From CAZKVJ01 sp964556225 (GTDB lineage: Bacteria > Actinomycetota > Acidimicrobiia > Acidimicrobiales > Ilumatobacteraceae): a DNA stretch of 64,000 nt. Where the stretch lies: positions 124,001 through 188,000 of the forward strand of contig CAZKVJ010000002.1 in NCBI GenBank assembly GCA_964556225.1, in the 5' to 3' direction. This document shows, piece after piece, positions 7,835 to 15,497 of the stretch. How positions within the stretch are numbered: position 1 is the first letter of the stretch; the number at the start of each line of letters is the position of its first letter. A model generated the notes under the pieces. The model had not been told where the DNA came from. It saw only the letters and a list, made by a program, of their open reading frames with translations, and made no database searches. Position numbers and translations under genes: made by a program.

Positions 7835-8968
7835 CTATGACACCTTCGTCGCGCGCGGCGACGAGGCGGTGACCCTGGCCAGCTGCTCGATCGCCGCCCG
7901 CTCCTCACTCGACAGCTTCGAGGGCACGACCACGTCGGTGGTCACGATCAGGTCGCCGCTGCCCGACACCGTGGTGATGCCACGGCCCTTCACCCGATGC
8001 CGGCTACCGGATTGCGTGCCCGGGCGCAGCCGCAGGGTGACCGACCCGCCATCGAGCGTCGGGACGTCGATGTCGGCCCCCAGTGCCGCCTCGGCGAACG
8101 TCACCGGCACCTGTACCGTCAGGTTGCGTCCGTCTCGGCCGAACACCGGGTGGGGGGTGACCCGGCACTCCACGAACAGGTCGCCCGGCGGACCGCCGTT
8201 GCGGCCCGGTCCACCACGCCCCTTCACGCGGATCCGCTGGCCGTCGTTGACGCCGGCCGGGATGCGCACCTTCACCTCTCGTGGGCGCTTCTCGACGCCC
8301 GAGCCGCGACAGGTCCCGCACCGGTGCTCGATGATGGTGCCGCTGCCGTGGCAGCGCGTGCACGGCGTGGAGAACGAGAAGAACCCCTGGTCGTCGTCGA
8401 CGACGCCTCGCCCTCCGCACGCGCTGCACACCTTGGGCTCGGTCCCCGGCTTGGCGCCGGTGCCCTTGCAGGTGGAGCACTGGGCATCGCTCGTGAGGTG
8501 CAAGGTGGTGGTGATGCCGCGGACCGCATCGACGAAGTCGAGCGTCAACGTGGCCTCGACGTCGGCGCCACGGCGCGGGCCCACGCCGCTGGCGCCCCCG
8601 CCACGGCGACCCGAGCGGGCCTGTCCGAACATCTGACCGATCAGGTCGCCGAGGTCCCCGAGGTTCTGGTCGCCGACGTCGAAGCGGAAGCCGCCGGGGC
8701 CCGCCGCGCCGAAGCCGCCGACCGGCCCCAGCCTTCGGACCTCGTCGTACTCCTTGCGCTTCTCCTCGTCGCCGAGCACGTCGTAGGCGGCGGAGATCTC
8801 CTTGAAGCGCTCCTCGGCCTCGGCGCCTGCGGCACCGGGGTTGGCGTCGGGGTGGTGCTGGCGCGCGAGCTTGCGATAGGCCTTGGTGATGTCCTTGGCC
8901 GTCGCGGTCTCAGGGACTCCCAGGACCTTGTAGTAGTCCTTCTCGAACCACTCGCGCTGGGGCGCCAC
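7835..8968 (-). CDS. dnaJ: Chaperone DnaJ (Hsp40)
   Basis: 377 residues. J domain with the HPD motif (RQHHPDANPG) near 30-45, a glycine-rich linker, and four CxxCxGxG zinc motifs (CSTCKGTG, CSACGGRG, CTRCHGSG, CGTCRGSG). The C-terminal substrate-binding and dimer domains follow. It delivers unfolded proteins to DnaK and stimulates its ATPase. It starts 3 bp after grpE, so it is translated from the same message. The N-terminal extension EWFEKDYYKVLG is usual for actinobacterial DnaJ1. Confidence 0.96.
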   Translation of the reverse strand: MAPQREWFEKDYYKVLGVPETATAKDITKAYRKLARQHHPDANPGAAGAEAEERFKEISAAYDVLGDEEKRKEYDEVRRLGPVGGFGAAGPGGFRFDVGDQNLGDLGDLIGQMFGQARSGRRGGGASGVGPRRGADVEATLTLDFVDAVRGITTTLHLTSDAQCSTCKGTGAKPGTEPKVCSACGGRGVVDDDQGFFSFSTPCTRCHGSGTIIEHRCGTCRGSGVEKRPREVKVRIPAGVNDGQRIRVKGRGGPGRNGGPPGDLFVECRVTPHPVFGRDGRNLTVQVPVTFAEAALGADIDVPTLDGGSVTLRLRPGTQSGSRHRVKGRGITTVSGSGDLIVTTDVVVPSKLSSEERAAIEQLARVTASSPRATKVS

Positions 8969-8971
8969 GGC

Positions 8972-9556
8972 TCACCCCCTGACCTTCACCATCGCCGCCC
9001 GCAGCACCTTGCCCTTCCACTGGTAGCCGGTGCGGAGCACCTCGACGACGGCGGGACCGGAGGCGGAGCCGTCGTCGTCGGGCTCGTGCACGACGGCCTC
9101 GGCAACGGCCGGGTCGAACGGCTGGCCCTGCAGGTCGAGCACCTCGAGCCCCTGCTTCTGCAGCGCACCGAGCAGCGCCGACCAGACCGGCTCGACGCCC
9201 TCGACGCCGTGGCCGAAGGCCGCCTCGCAGGCATCGAGCACCGGGAGCAGCTCTTCGACCAGACGGGCGGTGGCCCGGTCGACCTCGTCGGCCTGCTGGG
9301 TCTGGACCCGCCGGCGATAGTTCTCGAAGTCCGCCTGGAGGCGCAGCGCGATGTCCTTGAACTCGTCGCGCTCGGCCAGCAGGGCCTCGACGTCGTGCTC
9401 GATCGCCTCCTCGGCGACGATCACGTCGCTCGGAGCGAGCTCGTCGGCGGCAGCGACCCGGCTGATGCCATCGGTGACATCGTCGATCTCGCTCGCCCGC
9501 TCGACATCGGGGTCCATCAGGTCGTCGATGTCCTCGGACGCCTCGGGGCCGCTCAT
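8972..9556 (-). CDS. grpE: Nucleotide exchange factor GrpE
   Basis: 194 residues. An acidic disordered N-terminus of about 55 residues is followed by the long coiled coil with the DFENYRRR signature and the C-terminal beta domain ending in VLRAAMVKV. GrpE releases ADP from DnaK and so resets the chaperone cycle. It lies 7 bp after dnaK and 3 bp before dnaJ. Confidence 0.95.
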   Translation of the reverse strand: MSGPEASEDIDDLMDPDVERASEIDDVTDGISRVAAADELAPSDVIVAEEAIEHDVEALLAERDEFKDIALRLQADFENYRRRVQTQQADEVDRATARLVEELLPVLDACEAAFGHGVEGVEPVWSALLGALQKQGLEVLDLQGQPFDPAVAEAVVHEPDDDGSASGPAVVEVLRTGYQWKGKVLRAAMVKVRG

Positions 9557-9563
9557 CGCCGGC

Positions 9564-11414
9564 TCACTCTCCGTCGACGATCTCGGCGTCGACGATCTCG
9601 TCGTCGTTCACCGCGCCAGCCCCATGGGTGCCGCCCTGGCCGCTGGCGGAGGTCCCAGCGGCGTTGGCGTCGCGCGCCGCGGCCTCGTACAGCTTCTGGC
9701 TGAAGGCCTGGCTGGCGGTCATGAGGGCCTCGGTCGCGGACCTGATGGCCGCGGCGTCGCTTCCTTCGAGCGCCTTCTTCAGGTCGGCCAGGGGCTGCTC
9801 GACGGCCGAACGCTCGTCGGCCGACACCTTGTCGCCCTGCTCACGCAGCACCTTCTCGGTCTGGTAGACGAGCGAGTCGGCGTTGTTGCGGACCTCGGCC
9901 TCCTCGCGCCGGCGGCGGTCCTCCTCGGCGTGCGACTCGGCATCTTTGACCATGCGGTCGATCTCGTCCTTGCTGAGCGACGACTGGCCGGTGATCGTCA
10001 TCGACTGCTCCTTGCCGGTGGCGCGATCCTTGGCGGACACGTGCACGATGCCGTTGGCGTCGATGTCGAACGTGACCTCGATCTGAGGCACGCCGCGCGG
10101 CGCCGGCGGCAGGTCGACCAGCTGGAACTTGCCGAGCGTCTTGTTGTACATCGCCATCTCGCGCTCGCCCTGCAGCACGTGGATCTCGACCGACGGCTGC
10201 ATGTCCTCGGCGGTGGTGAACACCTCCGTGCGCCGGGTGGGGATGGTGGTGTTCCGCTCGATGAGCCGGGTCATCACCCCACCCTTTGTCTCGATGCCGA
10301 GCGACAGCGGCGTGACGTCGAGCAGCAGCACGTCCTTCACGTCGCCCTTGAGCACGCCGGCCTGGATCGCGGCACCGATGGCGACCACCTCGTCGGGGTT
10401 GACCGACTTGTTCGGCTCCTTGCCGGTGAGCTGCTGCACGAGGTCCTGGACCGCCGGCATGCGCGTGGAGCCACCGACCAGGATCACGTGGTCGATCTGG
10501 CCCTTCGACAGCCCGGCGTCCTTGATGGCCTGCTCGAAGGGGATCCGGCACCGCTCGATGAGATCGGCGGTCATCTCCTGGAACTTGGCCCGGCTGAGCG
10601 ACTCGTCGAGGTGAAGCGGGCCGTCGGGGGTGGCCGTGATGAACGGCAGGTTGATCTGGGTCTGCTGCACCTGCGACAGCTCGATCTTGGCCTTCTCGGC
10701 CGCCTCCTTCAGCCGCTGCATGGCCATGCGGTCGGCCGAGAGGTCGATCCCGTGGGCGCCCTTGAACTGCTGGACCAGCCAGTCGATGACCCGCTGGTCC
10801 CAGTCGTCGCCACCGAGCTGGGTGTCGCCGTGGGTGCTCTTCACCTCGAACACGCCGTCGCCGATCTCGAGCACGCTGACGTCGAAGGTGCCGCCGCCGA
10901 GGTCGAACACGAGCACCGTCTCGTCCTGGCTGCCCTTGTCGAGCCCGTACGCCAGCGCGGCCGCCGTCGGCTCGTTGATGATCCGCAGGACCTCGAGCCC
11001 GGCGATCTGGCCCGCCTCCTTGGTGGCGGTGCGCTGGGCGTCGTCGAAGTAGGCCGGCACGGTGATGACCGCCTGGGTGACGGTGTCACCCAGGTACGCC
11101 TCGGCGTCGCGCTTGAGCTTCATCAGGATCCGGGCCGAGATCTCCTGGGGCGAGTAGCGCTTGGAATCGACGTCCTCGCTCTTCCACGACGTGCCCATGT
11201 GGCGCTTGATGGAGCGGAAGGTGCGGTCCGGGTTCGTGATCGCCTGGCGCTTGGCGACCTCGCCGACGAGCACCTCGCCCGACTTGGAGAACGCGACCAC
11301 GGAGGGCGTGGTGCGCGAGCCCTCGGCGTTGGGGATGACCACCGGGTCGCCGGCCTCGAGCGCGCTGACGACGGAGTTGGTGGTGCCGAGGTCGATGCCG
11401 ACGGCCTTGGGCAT
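9564..11414 (-). CDS. dnaK: Chaperone DnaK (Hsp70)
   Basis: 616 residues, normal length. The ATPase domain has the phosphate 1 motif GIDLGTTNS (7-15), DLGGGTFDVS and the adenosine motif VGGSTRMP. The substrate-binding beta domain and helical lid follow, and the C-terminal tail is rich in G, A and acidic residues. It is first gene of the heat-shock operon. A promoter with TTGAGA, 17 bp and TAGGCT lies upstream. I see no clear HAIR palindrome in the 103 bp between this gene and the next one upstream, unlike at clpB. Confidence 0.98.
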   Translation of the reverse strand: MPKAVGIDLGTTNSVVSALEAGDPVVIPNAEGSRTTPSVVAFSKSGEVLVGEVAKRQAITNPDRTFRSIKRHMGTSWKSEDVDSKRYSPQEISARILMKLKRDAEAYLGDTVTQAVITVPAYFDDAQRTATKEAGQIAGLEVLRIINEPTAAALAYGLDKGSQDETVLVFDLGGGTFDVSVLEIGDGVFEVKSTHGDTQLGGDDWDQRVIDWLVQQFKGAHGIDLSADRMAMQRLKEAAEKAKIELSQVQQTQINLPFITATPDGPLHLDESLSRAKFQEMTADLIERCRIPFEQAIKDAGLSKGQIDHVILVGGSTRMPAVQDLVQQLTGKEPNKSVNPDEVVAIGAAIQAGVLKGDVKDVLLLDVTPLSLGIETKGGVMTRLIERNTTIPTRRTEVFTTAEDMQPSVEIHVLQGEREMAMYNKTLGKFQLVDLPPAPRGVPQIEVTFDIDANGIVHVSAKDRATGKEQSMTITGQSSLSKDEIDRMVKDAESHAEEDRRRREEAEVRNNADSLVYQTEKVLREQGDKVSADERSAVEQPLADLKKALEGSDAAAIRSATEALMTASQAFSQKLYEAAARDANAAGTSASGQGGTHGAGAVNDDEIVDAEIVDGE

Positions 11415-11459
11415 GGCAGGTCCTCCAGTGACGGGGGGATGTGGGATCGGTCGAGGTGC

Positions 11460-11488
11460 AGCCTAGCGACCGGCCTCGATCCTCTCAA
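11460..11488 (-). promoter_or_regulatory. Promoter of the dnaK operon
   Basis: On the minus strand, -35 TTGAGA (11488-11483) and -10 TAGGCT (11465-11460) are separated by exactly 17 bp. Transcription would start near 11453, giving a leader of about 40 nt before the dnaK ATG at 11414, with GGAGG for ribosome binding. This is one of the two best promoter matches in the window. Confidence 0.7.
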
Positions 11489-11517
11489 CGTCACATGGCA
11501 GAAATCCTGCGCGCATG

Positions 11518-12123
11518 TCACTCAGGTTCGGCACCTCGCGGCGGCGCCCAGATCGCTGGCGCCGGTGCCGGTCGGGTCGGGCGCGCCACCTGCCGGGGCC
11601 GAGAGGGGGTGAGGACGCGCACGATGGTCGCGCTGACGGCGGCGATCAGCAGCGCCACGGCGACCCCCTGGTAGACGCGGTTCGTCACGTCGGTGCCGGC
11701 GAGCCCAGCGTGCACGGACACCGCCCACACCAGCGCGTAGGAGCTGAGGTGGACGGCCTTCCAAGTCCGGCGGGGGAGGCGGCGCATCATCATCGAGGTG
11801 ACCTGCACGGCGACGAGCAGGTAGAGCGACACCACTCCGACGGCCACGGCCAGCGGCTTCCACCGTGACGCACCCGGGACGAGGATCTCGGCCCAGGAGA
11901 AGTGCACGTACGAGTCGGCGACGAGCGTGAGCAGGTGCAGCGCCGTCGTCACGACCGCGATCCCCGCCAGCCACCGATGCATCGCGAGCAGCCAGGCGGG
12001 CCGGTCCGCCGGCTTGAGCACCCGCGTGGCCAGCAGCACGCCCAGCACCAGGCTGGCCACCAGCGCGACCCACGCCACCATCCCGCTCGACCGGGCCAGG
12101 TACCAGGACAGCTGAGGGTTCAC
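11518..12123 (-). CDS. Ferric-reductase-like transmembrane domain protein
   Basis: 201 residues with about six membrane helices and no soluble domain. His pairs inside helices (MHRW, ALHLL, SYVHFSW, VHLSSYALVWAVSVHAG) fit the haem-binding pattern of the ferric-reductase/cytochrome-b family. The GTG start overlaps the stop of the upstream apbE remnant by 4 nt (GTGA), so the two were translationally coupled. In actinobacteria this family often sits with ApbE and FMN-binding proteins, suggesting membrane electron transfer with covalently bound flavin. The basic tail is probably cytoplasmic. Confidence 0.75.
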   Translation of the reverse strand: MNPQLSWYLARSSGMVAWVALVASLVLGVLLATRVLKPADRPAWLLAMHRWLAGIAVVTTALHLLTLVADSYVHFSWAEILVPGASRWKPLAVAVGVVSLYLLVAVQVTSMMMRRLPRRTWKAVHLSSYALVWAVSVHAGLAGTDVTNRVYQGVAVALLIAAVSATIVRVLTPSRPRQVARPTRPAPAPAIWAPPRGAEPE

Positions 12124-12566
12124 GTGAAGTCCTTCCACGTCTCGTTCGTCATCGTGGCGCCGTCGGCGCGCACGGCCAGCGCTCCCAGGCCCAGCGCGTC
12201 GAGCTCGGCCAGGACGTGCTCGGGGCCGCGAACCATGACCGCCTTGGTCCACGCCTCCGCCCACGCGGCCGTGCCGGCGACGACCGTCGCCGCGACGATG
12301 GCCCCGCTGGTCGGCCGGCCCGTCGACGGGTCAAGCACGTGGTGGCGTTCCTCTCCGTCGATCACCCACCGTCGCCACCGGGTGCTCGACGTGGCGACCC
12401 CACCGGCCTGCAGCGCCAACCGGGTGAGCTCGCCGGTTCTCGCGAGCGGGTCCTCCACCGCGATCGTCCACCCTCCGTCAGGGCCCTCGCCCATCGCACG
12501 GAGGTCGCCCCCGATCGCGACGAGCGCACCGTCCGCGCCGGCAGCGATCAGGTCCTCCACCACCGG
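12120..12566 (-). pseudogene. ApbE (FAD:protein FMN transferase), C-terminal half only
   Basis: ApbE moves FMN from FAD onto a threonine of target proteins. Only about the last 147 residues remain, from VVEDLIAAGADGALVAIGGD to the stop. Further motifs are HHVLDPSTGRP, which carries part of the flavin/metal site, and the segment WAEAWTKAVMV. The N-terminal half, about 150 residues, is missing. Upstream of 12566 the frame reads unrelated residues and hits a stop within about 30 bases. The break coincides to the base with the start of histidine-kinase homology on the other strand. A GTG at 12563 is available, but the product would lack most of the fold. Confidence 0.75.
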
Positions 12567-13297
12567 AGGTCCGCAGCCTGGCCAGGTCGTTCAACACCAT
12601 GGCCGAGCGCACCGAGCGTCTGGTCAACCGCCAGCGAGCCTTCGCCGGCGACGCGTCGCACCAGCTGCGCACGCCGCTGACCGCCCTGCGCCTGCGACTC
12701 GAGCAGGCCGCCGACGCGGTCGACACCGACCCGGCCACGGCACGCCAGCGGATCGAGGCCGCCACGGGGGAGACCGACCGGCTGCAGCACCTCGTCGACG
12801 GTCTGCTCGTCCTGGCCCGCGCGGAGGGCCACGACCACCCCACGGTCAACGTCGACGCCACCCGCGTGCTGCTCGAGCGGGCCGAGCTCTGGCAGCCCCT
12901 GGCCGAGGAGCAGTCGATCACCATCCAGGTGAGCGCACCCGGGCCGCTCGAGATCGCGGCGATCGACGGAGCGCTCGAGCAGGTGGTCGACAACCTGGTC
13001 GACAACGCGATCAACGCCTCGCCGGCGGGGAGCACGATCGAGCTCCGGGCGGGACTCGACGGTCGTCGGGTCGCGATCTCGGTCCTCGATCGCGGTCCCG
13101 GGATGACCGCCGAGCAATGCGAGCGGGCGTTCGACCGCTTCTGGCGAGCCGCCGACTCGGCGACCGCCACGACCGGCTCGGGACTCGGGCTCGCCATCGT
13201 CCACCAGCTCGTGACGGCGAGCCGTGGCAACATCGTGCTGCGACCTCGCGCCGGCGGCGGTCTCGAAGCCGTCGCCACGTTCATGCCGGCGGACTGA
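12567..13297 (+). pseudogene. Sensor histidine kinase, N-terminally truncated
   Basis: Homology starts abruptly at EVRSLARSFNTMAER, the last helix of a HAMP domain. The dimerisation/phosphoacceptor domain follows with the H-box ASHQLRTPLT, then a HATPase domain with an N-box (VVDNLVDNAINAS), G1 (DRGPGM) and G2 (GSGLGLAIV). The sensor domain, both membrane helices and any partner response regulator are missing. An ATG at 12599 would give 232 residues, a possible soluble kinase, but there is no ribosome binding site or leaderless box before it. It is read divergently from the apbE remnant with no spacer. Confidence 0.75.
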
Positions 13298-13335
13298 CGG
13301 CGTCTCGTCCTTGGGGGGTCCAGGGGCGCCGGCCC

Positions 13336-13341
13336 TACGAT
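13336..13341 (+). promoter_or_regulatory. -10 box of gpmA, leaderless type
   Basis: TACGAT ends 8 nt before the gpmA ATG (13350), and no purine-rich ribosome binding site is present. Transcription would begin at or next to the start codon. A poor -35 (TTGGGG, 13311-13316) lies 19 bp upstream. Confidence 0.5.
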
Positions 13342-13349
13342 TCGGCACC

Positions 13350-14096
13350 ATGACCGGCTCGCTCGTCATACTCCGTCATGGCCAGAGCACCTGGAACGAG
13401 GCCAACCTCTTCACCGGCTGGCACGACGTCCCGCTCAGCGCGCTCGGTGAGGACGAGGCCCGCGCCGCCGGGCGCACGATGGCCGACGCCGGGCTGCATT
13501 TCGACACGTCGCACACGTCGCTCCTGACCCGAGCCGTCGCCACGGCCAACCTGGCACTGGCCGAGATGGACATGCTGTGGCTCCCGGTGCAGCGCAGCTG
13601 GCGCCTCAACGAGCGGCACTACGGCGCACTGCAGGGGCTCGACAAGAAGGCGACCACGGAGCGCCACGGTGCCGAGCAGACCAAGCTCTGGCGGCGCAGC
13701 TACGACGTGCCCCCGCCACCGGTCGAGCCGTCCAGCCCCGAGCACCCGAGCAACGACGACCGCTATCGCCTCCTGCCACCTGACGTCCTGCCGGCCAGTG
13801 AGTGCCTCGCCGACGTGGTCGCCCGGGTGCTGCCCTACTGGCACGACACACTGGTTCCCCAGCTCCGAGCAGGGCTCGACATCCTCGTCGTCGCCCACGG
13901 CAACAGCCTGCGGGCCCTCGTCATGCACCTCGAAGGCGTGTCACGCGAGGAGATCGCCGAGCTGAACATCCCCACCGGTGCCCCCCGGCGGTACACGTTC
14001 GACGACCATCTGGTGCTCACCTCGGCGGAGTACCTCGGCGACGCCGATGCCGTCGCCGCTGCCGCCGCGGCCGTCGCAGCACAGGCCGGCACCTGA
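13350..14096 (+). CDS. gpmA: 2,3-bisphosphoglycerate-dependent phosphoglycerate mutase
   Basis: 248 residues, family length. The enzyme interconverts 3- and 2-phosphoglycerate in glycolysis through a phospho-histidine. The catalytic motif LRHGQSTWN carries H10. The family segments NLFTGWHD, RAVATA, RLNERHYGALQG and the second His in VVAHGNSLRAL (H183) are all present. The C-terminal alanine-rich tail is somewhat long. It is monocistronic by spacing; the cyclic-nucleotide-binding gene starts 53 bp later. Confidence 0.96.
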   Translation: MTGSLVILRHGQSTWNEANLFTGWHDVPLSALGEDEARAAGRTMADAGLHFDTSHTSLLTRAVATANLALAEMDMLWLPVQRSWRLNERHYGALQGLDKKATTERHGAEQTKLWRRSYDVPPPPVEPSSPEHPSNDDRYRLLPPDVLPASECLADVVARVLPYWHDTLVPQLRAGLDILVVAHGNSLRALVMHLEGVSREEIAELNIPTGAPRRYTFDDHLVLTSAEYLGDADAVAAAAAAVAAQAGT

Positions 14097-14149
14097 GCGC
14101 TGCCGGTCGGTCGAACACGGCAACCGTGACGCGCCCTATGCTCACGTCC

Positions 14150-14575
14150 ATGGCCAGCAAGAAGGCGTTCCTCGAGCATCTCCGCCAGGTTCCACTGTTC
14201 GCGTCCTGCTCGAACAAGGACCTCGAGAAGATCGCTCGCGCCGGTGACGAGATCCAGTTGGCGGCCGGCGACACGATCGTCGACCAGGGCCAGACCGGAC
14301 GGGAGGCCTTCGTCCTCCTCGAGGGTCAGGCGACGGTGAAGCGCAACAACAAGAAGATCACGACGCTCGGTCCGGGCGCGGTCATCGGGGAGATGTCGCT
14401 GCTCGACCACGGTCCCCGCACGGCAACGGTCACCTGCGACACCCCGTGCGACCTGCTCGTCATCAGCCAGCGTCACTTCCTGGGCGTGCTCGACGACGTG
14501 CCGGCGCTCTCCCACAAGCTGCTCGCCGCGCTCGCCAGCAAGGTCCGCGACCTGGACCGCCAGTACTACGGCTGA
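14150..14575 (+). CDS. Single-domain cyclic-nucleotide-binding protein (copy 1)
   Basis: 141 residues made of one cNMP-binding domain and a C-terminal helix ending DLDRQYYG, with no DNA-binding or kinase domain. The phosphate-binding cassette region is IGEMSLLDHGPRTATV, with the conserved arginine present. The TATGCT box at 14137-14142 lies 7 nt before this ATG, which favours it over the ATG at 14138, which lies inside the box. It is a paralogue of the next gene: VTVKRNN-type and TATVTCDT segments are shared and both end YYG. It may sense cAMP or have become a scaffold. Confidence 0.8.
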   Translation: MASKKAFLEHLRQVPLFASCSNKDLEKIARAGDEIQLAAGDTIVDQGQTGREAFVLLEGQATVKRNNKKITTLGPGAVIGEMSLLDHGPRTATVTCDTPCDLLVISQRHFLGVLDDVPALSHKLLAALASKVRDLDRQYYG

Positions 14576-14610
14576 TCAGGGTCCTTTCACATTCGGGTAC
14601 GGTTGCCCTC

Positions 14611-15030
14611 ATGGGGGATACCACGATCGACCACCTGAGCCGCATCCCGATGTTCTCGGGGCTGCGCAAGAAGGACCTCGCCGAGGTTTCGCGCATCGCC
14701 ATGCCGATGCGCGCACCTGCCGGGCGAGAGCTCACCCACGAGGGCACCTCGGGCCATCAGGCGTTCCTCGTGCTCGATGGTTCGGTCACCGTCAAGCGCA
14801 ACAACCGCCGGATCGCCCAGCGCGGGGCCGGCTCGCTCATCGGCGAGCTGTCGCTCCTCGACGGGGGGATGCGCACCGCCACGGTCACCTGTGACACCGA
14901 CTGCGACCTGCTCGTCATGAGCCGGCCCGAGTTCCGTGCCGTCGTCACGTCGAACTCGGCCGTGGCCAGGACCGTGCTGGCCGAGCTGGCCGGCCGGGTG
15001 CGCGAGCTCGACCGCGCCTACTACGGCTGA
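14611..15030 (+). CDS. Single-domain cyclic-nucleotide-binding protein (copy 2)
   Basis: 139 residues, the same architecture as the previous gene and clearly a tandem duplicate (VKRNNRRI, IGELSLLDGGMRTATVTCDT, RELDRAYYG). A TACGGT box at 14598-14603 lies 7 nt before the ATG, so it has its own probable leaderless promoter. No effector domain is present. A perfect 18-bp palindrome follows the stop directly. Confidence 0.8.
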   Translation: MGDTTIDHLSRIPMFSGLRKKDLAEVSRIAMPMRAPAGRELTHEGTSGHQAFLVLDGSVTVKRNNRRIAQRGAGSLIGELSLLDGGMRTATVTCDTDCDLLVMSRPEFRAVVTSNSAVARTVLAELAGRVRELDRAYYG

Positions 15031-15032
15031 GC

Positions 15033-15050
15033 ATCGTCAGCGCTGACGAT
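15033..15050. repeat. 18-bp perfect palindrome after the second cNMP-binding gene
   Basis: ATCGTCAGC is followed at once by its reverse complement GCTGACGAT. It starts 2 bp after the TGA of the upstream gene. With no loop it suits a dimeric protein site better than a terminator. Confidence 0.5.
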
Positions 15051-15093
15051 CGAGATCCCGACCAGCGCCTACGCGCTGCTGGCGGTCATCACC

Positions 15094-15441
15094 GTGGGCG
15101 TGGGGCTGGCCTCGTCGCTCGTGGCGCTCCATCGCACCGTCAAGGTCGGCCCGATCGACGGGTTGAACGTCACCATCCCGGCCGGCTCGCTGGCACTGCC
15201 GCTCGGCCCCTCCGGGTGCGACAAGACCGCGCTGCTGGAGCGAGTCGACGGCACGGAGACGCCCGTTGCCATCGTCACCGCCGGCGAGCACTTCGGCGAG
15301 ATGGTTCCGCTGTTCGGGCTTCCCCGCAGCGCCACGGCACGGGCCCGCACGCCGTGCGCGCTGACGGCCTGCACCGTGAAGGCCTTCCGCGAGCGGTACG
15401 GCCTCCGCCATCTGGGCGACCTCATCGGCTCCTCGAACTGA
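15094..15441 (+). pseudogene. Chimeric fragment: ABC-ATPase-like start joined to a cNMP-binding end
   Basis: The 115-residue frame reads like two joined pieces. The first part, with DGLNVTIPAGSLALPLGPSGCDKTALLE, resembles an ABC ATPase Walker A region in which GCGKT has become GCDKT. The second part, with AGEHFGEMVPLFGLPRSATARA and FRERYG, is the phosphate-binding cassette and end of a cNMP-binding domain of a different subtype from the two upstream copies. The frame is the same as that of the upstream gene and is open right after its TGA; the in-between part AYALLAVITVGVGLASSLVA looks like a membrane helix. No convincing start is visible. Probably a remnant rather than a working gene. Confidence 0.55.
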
Positions 15442-15497
15442 CCGCCGGCGCCGGAAGGTGAGCCTTCTCGACCTGACCAACTAGCGTCGCGCTCGCC

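Noticed and set aside
11415..11520. HAIR operator upstream of dnaK
   Set aside because: TTGAG and CTGAGT half-like sequences exist, but no second arm is found at the proper spacing.
12112..12128. TTCACGTGAA as a third parS site
   Set aside because: Only the ten central bases of the 16-bp site match, it lies inside the apbE and ferric-reductase overlap, and it is 39 kb away from parAB.
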